From the NCBI GenBank assembly GCA_023389545.1, contig JAEWEI010000394.1:1-6211 (forward strand): a stretch of DNA of 6,211 nucleotides. Direction: 5' to 3'. Shown in pieces: positions 1 to 6,211 of the stretch. The translations under genes and the position numbers were made by a program. Under the pieces are notes generated by a model that searched no databases, was not told the DNA's origin, and saw only the letters and a list, made by a program, of their open reading frames with translations. Origin of the DNA: Actinomycetes bacterium. Lineage in GTDB: Bacteria > Actinomycetota > Actinomycetes > Actinomycetales > Cellulomonadaceae. Positions within the stretch are counted from its first letter, which is position 1; every line of letters begins with the position of its first letter.

Positions 1-1082
<1,082 letters not shown>

Positions 1083-1195
1083 GGGCGGGGCGAGACCCCT
1101 CATCCCTCCGGTCGCAAGGCTGGGTCTGGGTCGGCTTGAAAACTACACGGTGGAACTGGGGAACACGCCCTCTGTTCGCCCAGGGCTGGAATCGC
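1083..1195 (-). promoter_or_regulatory. hpt-ftsH intergenic region, likely ftsH leader
   Basis: This 113-nt gap is the longest between the minus-strand genes, so ftsH may have its own promoter. Reading on the minus strand, a TAGTTT hexamer (1145-1140) fits the loose actinobacterial -10 pattern TANNNT, but I see no good -35 about 17 nt upstream. Purine-rich GGAGGG and GAGGGG tracts lie at about 1109-1096. GACCCA is repeated directly at about 1121-1132. A weak 5-bp inverted repeat (1167-1171 with 1182-1186) follows the hpt stop but has no T-tract, so it is not a convincing terminator. A regulatory role is inferred from gap length and gene context only. Confidence 0.4.
1087..1099 (-). other. Small inverted repeat at the ftsH ribosome-binding region
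   Basis: GGGG (1099-1096, minus strand) can pair with CCCC (1090-1087) across a 5-nt loop. The repeat lies between the purine-rich tract and the ATG at 1082. Folding would hide the GAGGGG Shine-Dalgarno-like tract, which otherwise sits about 13 nt from the start. The stem is only four pairs, so this is weak evidence for structure. Confidence 0.25.
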
Positions 1196-1750
1196 TCAGG
1201 CGCTGTAGACGTGCGGCGCGAGCGTCCCGACGAACGGGAGGTTGCGGTACTTCTCCGAGTAGTCGAGCCCGTAGCCGACGACGAACTCGTTCGGGATGTC
1301 GAATCCGACGTAGCGCACGTCGACCTCGACCTTCGCGGCGTCGGGCTTGCGCAGCATGGTGGCGATCTCGACGCTCTCCGGCCCGCGGCTGCGCAGGTTC
1401 GCCAGCAGCCACGACAACGTGAGGCCCGAGTCGATGATGTCCTCGACGATGAGCACATGACGGCCGATGAGGTCCGTGTCCAGGTCCTTGAGGATGCGCA
1501 CGACACCCGAGGACTTCGTGCCCGAGCCGTACGACGAGACGGCCATCCAGTCCATCTCGACCGAGTTGTGCAGACGGCGCACCAGGTCCGCCATCACCAT
1601 CACGGCGCCCTTGAGCACGCCCACCACCAGCACGTCCTTGCCGGCGTAGTCGGCGTCGATCTGCTGGGCCAGCTCATCGAGCCGCGTGTTGATCTGCTCT
1701 TCCGTCAGCAGGACCCGCTCGAGGTCGTCACCCATGTCCGCAGGGTTCAC
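1196..1750 (-). CDS. hpt: Hypoxanthine phosphoribosyltransferase
   Basis: This cytosolic purine-salvage enzyme converts hypoxanthine (and usually guanine) plus PRPP to IMP (GMP) and PPi. The 184-residue length is normal for bacterial HPRT. The PRPP-binding motif [11 protein letters not shown] occupies residues 99-109, with acidic E103 and D104 and the likely catalytic base D107. The flexible-loop SSYG is at 72-75 and the LKG PPi-loop element at 46-48. A C-terminal base-binding segment (about 149-172, including [11 protein letters not shown]) follows. The GTG start at 1750 is chosen because GGAGAA lies 9 nt upstream (1765-1760) and because GTG overlaps the tilS stop as GTGA. An internal ATG five codons in (MGDDL) is less well placed. 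It follows tilS in the operon and precedes ftsH. Confidence 0.96.
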   Translation of the reverse strand: MNPADMGDDLERVLLTEEQINTRLDELAQQIDADYAGKDVLVVGVLKGAVMVMADLVRRLHNSVEMDWMAVSSYGSGTKSSGVVRILKDLDTDLIGRHVLIVEDIIDSGLTLSWLLANLRSRGPESVEIATMLRKPDAAKVEVDVRYVGFDIPNEFVVGYGLDYSEKYRNLPFVGTLAPHVYSA

Positions 1751-1765
1751 CGTTCACCGTTCTCC
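1747..1765 (-). promoter_or_regulatory. tilS/hpt stop-start overlap with Shine-Dalgarno site
   Basis: On the minus strand the tilS TGA (1749-1747) overlaps the hpt GTG (1750-1748) as GTGA. GGAGAA at 1765-1760 lies 9 nt before the GTG and decides the hpt start. The junction is also a perfect 7-nt tandem repeat, GGTGAAC twice. The arrangement suggests that hpt translation is coupled to tilS. Confidence 0.8.
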
Positions 1766-2901
1766 GCTCGCTCCGGACCTTCTTGCCCCGGATGAAACTC
1801 CAGCCTGCCATACGCGCGCCGCACCTGGACACGCCCCGACAGCGCCACGATCCCCTGGCCGTGCCACCGGGTCACGAGCGCGTCCACCGCGTCGATGTGG
1901 GCGTGGGTCAAGGACCCCGCCTGCGCGCCCGATGCCAGGGCCGCGATGCGCAGCGCGCGCCGCCGGATCGCCGGCAGGGCGCGGCCCAGTATCTCCACGT
2001 CGAGCACTATCGCCGCCTCGGCGGCGCGGTCGCGCGGCCCCGGGCCTGTGGGCTCCACCGGCTCCCTGAGCACGCCTCGGCTGTCCCGCCCCTCGGCGCC
2101 CTTGCCCACAGTGGCCGAGATCAGCAGGGAGTTGGCCAGCGAGTCCAGCGCGTCGGCGTCCGCGCGCAACAGGTCGGCGGTGCGTGCCAACGACAGCACC
2201 GCCCCCGGTCCCAGCACGTCCTCGATCACCGGCACCACCTCGGCACGCACCCGCGAGCGGCGTGGAGGTCGCCCGGCGCCGCCGGGGGTCAGCCCGCTGT
2301 TGGTGGGGTCATGCCAGGGGTCCAGCTCCAGCGCCTCGCAGGCCGCGAGCGTGTCCGATCGGCGCAGCCCGAGCATCGGCCGCACGATGAGGCCGCGGCG
2401 GGCGCGCATCCCGGCCAGCGACCGCGCGCCCGAGCCCCGCGCCAACCCCATGAGCACCGTCTCGGCCTGGTCGTCCAGGGTGTGCCCCAGCAGCACCATG
2501 GCGGCGCCCGACTGCTCGGCCGCGCGCTCGAGCGCCGCGTACCGGGCCTCCCGCGCGGCCGCCTCCGGCCCGCCCAGGGTGCCGACCTCGACCCGCACCA
2601 CTGCCACCGGGTCCAGGCCCAGCCGCCGGCACTTCATCCCCGCGGTGGCGGCCACCTCGGCGCTGTCCGCCTGCAGCCCGTGGTCCACCACCACGGCCCC
2701 CGCGCGCAGCAGCGGCCCGGAGTGCGGCCGGCCCGCCATGCGGTGGCTGCGCTGCGCGACGAAGGCGGTGCATGCCGCGAGGGCCAGCGAGTCGGGGCCG
2801 CCGGAGCAGGCGACGAGCACCAAGGAGCCGTCCGGCAGGCCCGCCGTGGCAGCGGTGACCGCCGAGCGGATCGCCGCGACTGCGGGCGCGGGGCCGGCCA
2901 T
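1747..2901 (-). CDS. tilS: tRNA(Ile)-lysidine synthetase TilS
   Basis: TilS uses ATP and lysine to change the wobble cytidine of tRNA-Ile2 (CAU anticodon) to lysidine, so that the tRNA carries isoleucine and reads AUA. The N-terminal PP-loop ATPase domain shows SGGPDS (33-38), VDHGL (72-76), [10 protein letters not shown] (139-148), RPML (174-177) and WHDPTN (196-201). The substrate-binding [10 protein letters not shown] follows at 215-224. The C-terminal part (about 310-366) carries the [10 protein letters not shown] and RRAYGRLEF segments usual in actinobacterial TilS. Length (384) is somewhat above the usual actinobacterial size because of a low-complexity linker (about 262-300). Two oddities are an unusual loop at 202-216 and two AUA codons (I298, I304), both described under findings. 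The ATG at 2901 overlaps the upstream stop (TGATG) and has no clear Shine-Dalgarno sequence, which suggests reinitiation. Confidence 0.94.
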   Translation of the reverse strand: MAGPAPAVAAIRSAVTAATAGLPDGSLVLVACSGGPDSLALAACTAFVAQRSHRMAGRPHSGPLLRAGAVVVDHGLQADSAEVAATAGMKCRRLGLDPVAVVRVEVGTLGGPEAAAREARYAALERAAEQSGAAMVLLGHTLDDQAETVLMGLARGSGARSLAGMRARRGLIVRPMLGLRRSDTLAACEALELDPWHDPTNSGLTPGGAGRPPRRSRVRAEVVPVIEDVLGPGAVLSLARTADLLRADADALDSLANSLLISATVGKGAEGRDSRGVLREPVEPTGPGPRDRAAEAAIVLDVEILGRALPAIRRRALRIAALASGAQAGSLTHAHIDAVDALVTRWHGQGIVALSGRVQVRRAYGRLEFHPGQEGPERAENGER

Positions 2902-2903
2902 CA
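2899..2903 (-). promoter_or_regulatory. Metalloprotease/tilS TGATG stop-start overlap
   Basis: The metalloprotease TGA (2903-2901) shares one base with the tilS ATG (2901-2899). There is no Shine-Dalgarno-like purine run in the 25 nt upstream, so tilS is probably translated by termination-reinitiation. This ties its level to that of the metalloprotease. Confidence 0.75.
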
Positions 2904-4043
2904 GCCGTGCACGCGGCGCACCCAGGCGCGCGGGTCGGCGATCTCACGCGCGGTCGGCAGGTGCTCCGGCGAGGTCCACACCACGTTCAGGCCGTCGACG
3001 CCCACCGAACGGCGCACCTCGCGCACGAACGCCGCGCCGTCGCGGTACTGGGCGAGCTTCGCGTCGAGGCCGAGCAGCCGGCGCAGCACCCGCTGCAGTC
3101 CGACGACGTGCGCCGCGGCGTCCCGCCGGGCCTCGAACCGGGTCCTGATCTGCCGCACCGAGGGCACCACCGAGCGGCCCACCGCGTCCATGAACACGTC
3201 CGCGTGCCCCTCGAGCAACGACATCACGGCCCCCACCTCGTCCAGGACGCCCTGCTGCTCGGCGGTGAGCAGGTCGAGCACCCCGTTGCCGCTGTCTCGA
3301 CCCGAGAGGATCTCCACGGCGAGCTGGGCCAGGTCGCCGAGCATCGGCCCGGGCCGCTCCACGGCGGCGGACCGCGCCGCGCCCGAGCGCGCCATCCCCA
3401 AGCGGCCCACACCGGCGAGCAGCTCCGAGGCCCGGTCGCGCAGGTGCCCGGCCAGCCAGGGCGCGGCGGCGAACTGCAGGGCGTGGGTCTGCTCGTGCAG
3501 CGCCACCCAGAGCCGGAAGTCCTCCGGGACCACCCCCATCGCGCGCTCCACCTGCAGCACGTTCGGCGCCACGAGCAGCAGCCGCCCGCGTGGCGCCGTC
3601 GCGTCAGCGGTGAACGGGTCGAACTGCCCGAGGACCTTGCCGGACAGCAGCCCGAGCACGCCGCCCACCTCGACCGCCCCGGCCAGCCGCGCCGGCCGCG
3701 AGGGCGACTTGCCGTCGGCCAGCTCCCTGACGAGCGGCCCGGAGAGGGACTCGATGAGCCGCACGTTCGCGACGGCCCAGCCCGGACGGTCCACGACCTG
3801 CACCTTGGACACCGGCTCCGCCTGCGGGTCCGTGCCGTCCGCAGGGCTCAGGCCGGTGATCCGCGCGGCATGCGCGGTGGCTGTGCTCGCAGCGGCGCGC
3901 AGGCCGGCCACCAGGTCCTCGAGGTCGGCGCGCGAGGCGGGCGGGCCCGGCGGTGACAGCCGTCCGGCGACGCGAGCCGCGACAGGCCAGTCGACCGGTG
4001 CGGTCGGCTGCGTGGACGGCACTCGCACCGTGGTCGACTCCAT
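2901..4043 (-). CDS. Zinc-dependent metalloprotease of the Zincin_2 / DUF2342 family
   Basis: The protein belongs to an actinobacteria-rich family annotated as zincin-like metallopeptidase, putative hydrolase or (loosely) coenzyme F420 biosynthesis-associated protein. No substrate is established to my knowledge. With the ATG at 4043 it has 380 residues. HEQTH at 183-187 is a HEXXH site (zinc ligands H183 and H187, catalytic E184), and EGHADVFMD at 278-286 supplies the likely third ligand region (E278 or H280). The N-terminal [18 protein letters not shown] (17-34) is family-typical. I see no signal peptide or membrane helix, so it is probably cytosolic. The start is uncertain: GGGGAG abuts the ATG at 4043 with no spacer, while a GTG at 4028 has GGAG 9 nt upstream (4041-4038), giving 375 residues. 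An ATG at 4100 would overlap dacB. Gene order matches Rv3626c in Mycobacterium tuberculosis. Confidence 0.88.
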   Translation of the reverse strand: MESTTVRVPSTQPTAPVDWPVAARVAGRLSPPGPPASRADLEDLVAGLRAAASTATAHAARITGLSPADGTDPQAEPVSKVQVVDRPGWAVANVRLIESLSGPLVRELADGKSPSRPARLAGAVEVGGVLGLLSGKVLGQFDPFTADATAPRGRLLLVAPNVLQVERAMGVVPEDFRLWVALHEQTHALQFAAAPWLAGHLRDRASELLAGVGRLGMARSGAARSAAVERPGPMLGDLAQLAVEILSGRDSGNGVLDLLTAEQQGVLDEVGAVMSLLEGHADVFMDAVGRSVVPSVRQIRTRFEARRDAAAHVVGLQRVLRRLLGLDAKLAQYRDGAAFVREVRRSVGVDGLNVVWTSPEHLPTAREIADPRAWVRRVHG

Positions 4044-4090
4044 CTCCCCACGGTAGACCGGGAAGGGCTCCAACCGACGGCTGGAAGCGC
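4044..4090 (-). other. dacB-metalloprotease spacer
   Basis: This 47-nt gap holds no clear promoter or terminator hairpin, which fits read-through from dacB into the metalloprotease gene. GGGGAG sits at its 3' end, directly against the ATG at 4043. Confidence 0.5.
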
Positions 4091-5503
4091 CTACCGGCAT
4101 CCGCACGCCGCGAGATCGGACACGAACGCGTCGATCGCCGCGCGGGGGCCCCACTGGCCGCCCGGCGGGGTCTGGTCGGCCATCACCGCGAACACCAGCA
4201 GCCGGCCGTCGACGTCCACCACCGTCCCGGCCAGCGAGGTCACCCCGGTGAGGCTGCCCGTCTTGGCGCGCACCATCCCGCGCGCCGACGATCCGGTGTA
4301 CCTGTCCGACAACGTCCCCGACAGGCCCGCGACGGGCATGCCCGTCATCACGCGCCGCAGCTCCGGGCGGCTCGGGTCGGCGGCGACCCGCATCATCTCG
4401 ACCAGCAGCGTCGGAGACAGCGCCGAGCCGTCACCGAGCCCGGAGGCGTCGGCGAGCACCGCGCCCGTCGTGTCGACGCCCAACGCCGCCACCGCCCGCA
4501 GCACGGAGACGGTGGCGCCCTCGAAACTCGCGGGCAGGCCCGCCTCGACGGCCACGAGCCGCCCCACGGCCTCCGTCACGGTGTTGTCGGACGTGTGCAG
4601 GAAGTAGTCGACGATATCCCCCATCGGCGCCGACTCCACCGCGGCGAGCTGGGCCGCCTCGGGCTCCGCGGCGGCGCGGACGGGGTTGCCCGTCACCGCC
4701 ACCCCCCGCTCGGCGAGGAGCGCGGCGAAGGCCTTCGCGGCGGACATCGAGGGGTCGGCCTGCCGAGGCGGGTACTCCGCGTCGGTGAGCTTCGCGATGT
4801 TCACCTCGAGCGCCGTGACGGGCGCCACGAATCCGAGGCTCACATCCGACGCGCTCCAGGTGGGGCTCACCGTCGCGCCGCTGAACAGGGTGTCGTCGAC
4901 CGCCAGCGTCACGCTGGCCTCCCCCGCCGCGACGAGCTGGGCGGCTGCCTGGTCCGCGAGGTCGGCCAGGCCGGCGCGCCCGTTGATCGCGTCCGGCGAC
5001 CCGGCGCCCGCCGCGAGCATCACGTCACCGCCGCCCACCAGCACGATCTGCCCCGCCTTGCCGCGAACCACGCGGGTCTGCAGCGTCGTGCTCGGGCCGA
5101 TCTCGCTCAGGGCGGCGACCGCTGTGAGGAGCTTCGCGGTGGAGGCGGGGGTGCGCGGCTCGGCGGCGCGGCTCTGCGCGATCACCTCCCCGGTGAGCTG
5201 GTCGGCGACGACCACACCGACACTCGCGCCGACCCGCGAGTCGGCGACGAGCGCGTCGACGCGGGCCTGCACCACGGCGGCTGACGGGAGTGGGGAGCCG
5301 GCGTCGAGGCTGCCGAGCACCCCGGCGGGCACGGCGCCCTCGACGGCGCCGGGCGCCAGGGGGAACGCGGCGGCCGGCGCTGGCTCGGGCGCCAGGGTCA
5401 GCACGCCGGGGACGAGGTCATAGGCGTCGGCGGTCGCGTATCCGCCGCCCGCGAGCACGAGCACGAGCGCGGCCGTCCCGGCCACGCGGCCTGCTGCCGC
5501 CAT
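4091..5503 (-). CDS. dacB: D-alanyl-D-alanine carboxypeptidase/endopeptidase, PBP4 type (peptidase S13)
   Basis: This penicillin-binding protein removes the terminal D-Ala from peptidoglycan stem peptides and may cut cross-links. It acts outside the membrane. The 470-residue protein starts with a short basic N-region and a hydrophobic core (about 8-22), with possible signal cleavage after ATA (about residue 25). The three active-site motifs are present in order: SxxK as STAK (S121 nucleophile, K124), SxN as SDN (305-307) and KTG as KTGS (414-417). About 180 residues separate the first two motifs, as expected for the S13 insertion domain. GGGD at 157-160 and DASGL near 352 are also family features. 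The ATG at 5503 is chosen because GGAGG lies 5 nt upstream (5513-5509). An in-frame ATG at 5518 would place that site inside the gene. The protein ends in ACGCR, with two closely spaced cysteines. It is the first gene of the minus-strand operon and corresponds in position to Rv3627c. Confidence 0.95.
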   Translation of the reverse strand: MAAAGRVAGTAALVLVLAGGGYATADAYDLVPGVLTLAPEPAPAAAFPLAPGAVEGAVPAGVLGSLDAGSPLPSAAVVQARVDALVADSRVGASVGVVVADQLTGEVIAQSRAAEPRTPASTAKLLTAVAALSEIGPSTTLQTRVVRGKAGQIVLVGGGDVMLAAGAGSPDAINGRAGLADLADQAAAQLVAAGEASVTLAVDDTLFSGATVSPTWSASDVSLGFVAPVTALEVNIAKLTDAEYPPRQADPSMSAAKAFAALLAERGVAVTGNPVRAAAEPEAAQLAAVESAPMGDIVDYFLHTSDNTVTEAVGRLVAVEAGLPASFEGATVSVLRAVAALGVDTTGAVLADASGLGDGSALSPTLLVEMMRVAADPSRPELRRVMTGMPVAGLSGTLSDRYTGSSARGMVRAKTGSLTGVTSLAGTVVDVDGRLLVFAVMADQTPPGGQWGPRAAIDAFVSDLAACGCR

Positions 5504-5507
5504 CAGA

Positions 5508-5515
5508 CCCTCCCT
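5508..5515 (-). promoter_or_regulatory. dacB Shine-Dalgarno site
   Basis: AGGGAGGG on the minus strand contains GGAGG, ending 5 nt before the ATG at 5503. It decides between that start and the ATG at 5518. Confidence 0.8.
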
Positions 5516-5534
5516 CATCGCGCCCAGCCGGGGC

Positions 5535-5546
5535 CGAGGGCCCTCG
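5535..5546 (-). other. 12-nt perfect palindrome in the dacB leader
   Basis: CGAGGGCCCTCG is a perfect palindrome about 32 nt upstream of the dacB ATG. It could be a protein-binding site, or in RNA a short stem if the central bases open as a loop. Short GC palindromes arise easily in DNA of this composition, so its function is uncertain. Confidence 0.3.
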
Positions 5547-5604
5547 CCGGGCTTGTCCGGACTCCGACATGCGCCGGGGCGTTCCCGCCCACGCCTTCCG
5601 GTGC

Positions 5605-5624
5605 GTCACACTAGGTCACACTGG
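5605..5624. repeat. 10-bp tandem direct repeat, possible MtrA-type operator
   Basis: GTCACACTAG (5605-5614) is followed at once by GTCACACTGG (5615-5624), with one mismatch. The GTCACA hexamers are thus spaced one helical turn apart (10 bp), as in response-regulator sites. The M. tuberculosis regulator MtrA is reported to bind direct repeats of a GTCACAgcg-like motif and to control cell-wall genes. The repeat sits about 102-121 nt upstream of the dacB start and about 96-115 nt upstream of the ppa start. The repeat is directly visible; the regulator is inferred. Confidence 0.5.
5608..5613 (-). promoter_or_regulatory. Candidate -10 hexamer for dacB
   Basis: TAGTGT on the minus strand matches the actinobacterial -10 pattern TANNNT. 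About 17-18 nt upstream lies GCGACC/CGACCC (around 5637-5631), which keeps only the central GAC of TTGACA. Initiation here would give a leader of roughly 95-100 nt. The hexamer lies within the tandem repeat, so a bound regulator would touch the promoter. The assignment is weak. Confidence 0.3.
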
Positions 5625-5708
5625 GGCGGCGGGTCGCACGACGGCGCGTCGCGAAGAACATCGTGCGTGCACCGGCAGCGCCCATCTGGCATGACGGCCC
5701 GCACCGGC

Positions 5709-5715
5709 GGAGGAG
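5709..5715 (+). promoter_or_regulatory. ppa Shine-Dalgarno site
   Basis: GGAGGAG, with its GGAGG core ending 6 nt before the GTG at 5720, is a near-ideal ribosome-binding site. It fixes the non-ATG start of ppa. Confidence 0.85.
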
Positions 5716-5719
5716 AGCT

Positions 5720-6211
5720 GTGGAGTTCGACGTCACGATCGAGATCCCCAAGGGTCAGCGCAACAAGTACGAGGTGGATCACGCGACGGGGCGCATCCGC
5801 CTGGACCGGATGCTCTTCACCTCGACGCGCTACCCGGACGACTACGGGTTCATCGAGGGCACCCTCGGCGAGGACGGCGACCCGCTGGACGCGCTCGTGC
5901 TGCTGGAGGAGCCCACGTTCCCCGGCTGCCTGATCCGCTGCCGCGCGCTCGGCATGTTCCGCATGCGTGACGAGGCGGGCGGCGACGACAAGGTGCTGTG
6001 CGTCCCCACGGGCGACCAGCGCGCCGCGTGGCGGCAGGACATCGATGACGTGTCCGACTTCCACCGGCTCGAGATCCAGCACTTCTTCGAGGTCTACAAG
6101 GACCTGGAGCCCGGCAAGTCCGTCGAGGGCGCCCACTGGACGGGCCGCGCCGAGGCGGAGGCCGAGATCGAGCGCTCGCGTCAGCGCGCCATCGACGCGG
6201 GGTACCACCAC
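5720..6211 (+). CDS. ppa: Inorganic pyrophosphatase, family I (no stop within window)
   Basis: Ppa is a soluble cytosolic Mg-dependent enzyme that hydrolyses PPi to two phosphates, pulling biosynthetic reactions forward. Frame 5720 is open to the window edge for 164 codons, ending in GYHH. This is about full length for actinobacterial Ppa, so the stop probably lies just beyond the edge. The family signature DGDPLDA is at 52-58, with metal-binding D52, D54 and D57. Further conserved residues are K16-Y17-E18, R30, Y42-G43, D84 and D89 in [10 protein letters not shown], and Y126-K127 in [13 protein letters not shown]. The GTG start follows GGAGGAG at correct spacing and gives [12 protein letters not shown], the usual N-terminus. 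Ppa is transcribed away from dacB; the same pairing occurs as Rv3627c/Rv3628 in M. tuberculosis. Confidence 0.96.
   Translation, partial: MEFDVTIEIPKGQRNKYEVDHATGRIRLDRMLFTSTRYPDDYGFIEGTLGEDGDPLDALVLLEEPTFPGCLIRCRALGMFRMRDEAGGDDKVLCVPTGDQRAAWRQDIDDVSDFHRLEIQHFFEVYKDLEPGKSVEGAHWTGRAEAEAEIERSRQRAIDAGYHH

Larger units (their letters stand above)
5504..5719. promoter_or_regulatory. Divergent dacB/ppa intergenic region
   Basis: These 216 nt separate the dacB start from the ppa start and must hold promoters for both directions. I see a tandem GTCACA repeat (5605-5624), a TANNNT-type -10 candidate for dacB overlapping it, a 12-nt palindrome on the dacB side (5535-5546), and Shine-Dalgarno sites next to both genes. 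I could not identify a convincing -10/-35 pair for ppa. I see no RNA gene and no small ORF with supporting evidence. Confidence 0.75.

Noticed and set aside
1120..1132. GACCCA direct repeat in the ftsH leader
   Set aside because: Two 6-bp units in GC-rich DNA are readily found by chance, and no known operator matches.
1167..1186. Possible terminator after hpt (GCCCT ... AGGGC)
   Set aside because: The stem is five pairs with a 10-nt loop and no T-tract follows on the minus strand. This is too weak to call.
1783..4056. Very long plus-strand open frame (757 codons) opposite tilS and the metalloprotease gene
   Set aside because: It is antisense to two clear genes with intact motifs. Its translation is rich in Arg, Ala, Pro and His without recognisable domains, as expected when GC-rich codon bias removes stops from the opposite strand.
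5553..5933. Plus-strand open frame beginning in the intergenic region and overlapping ppa
   Set aside because: It has no ribosome-binding site at its ATG, overlaps ppa in another frame and has a low-complexity Arg/Thr/Ser composition.

Overview
The window is a very GC-rich stretch (most codons end in G or C) from an actinobacterium. Gene content and order match the conserved actinobacterial block ppa / dacB - zincin-like metalloprotease - tilS - hpt - ftsH, which is also known from Mycobacterium. The FtsH N-terminus and overall style suggest Micrococcales, perhaps a Cellulomonas-like organism. That taxonomic guess is inference.

Layout. Five genes lie on the minus strand and read right to left: dacB (D-Ala-D-Ala carboxypeptidase, PBP4/S13 family), a Zincin_2/DUF2342 metalloprotease, tilS (tRNA-Ile lysidine synthetase), hpt (hypoxanthine phosphoribosyltransferase) and ftsH (membrane AAA+ protease, cut by the left window edge, so its C-terminal peptidase half is missing). 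The metalloprotease stop overlaps the tilS start (TGATG), and the tilS stop overlaps the hpt start (GTGA). These three genes therefore look translationally coupled and form an operon with dacB, 47 nt upstream. A 113-nt gap separates hpt from ftsH. One gene, ppa (inorganic pyrophosphatase), reads rightward from a divergent 216-nt intergenic region. Its 164 visible codons run to the right edge with no stop seen, so it is nearly complete.

How the genes fit together. DacB trims or releases peptidoglycan outside the membrane. FtsH degrades membrane and regulatory proteins. TilS makes AUA decoding possible. Hpt salvages purines using PRPP and releases PPi, and Ppa removes PPi. The tilS-hpt-ftsH order is shared with Firmicutes.

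The core genes are ordinary and I see no new defence, mobile or RNA system. The points worth a second look are: a 10-bp tandem repeat with the GTCACA half-sites of an MtrA-type operator in the dacB/ppa divergent region; the only two in-frame AUA codons of the window, both in tilS, whose product is needed to read them; a TilS motif loop that looks like a pair of compensating indels; the cross-phylum tilS-hpt-ftsH arrangement; and uncertain start sites for ftsH and the metalloprotease.
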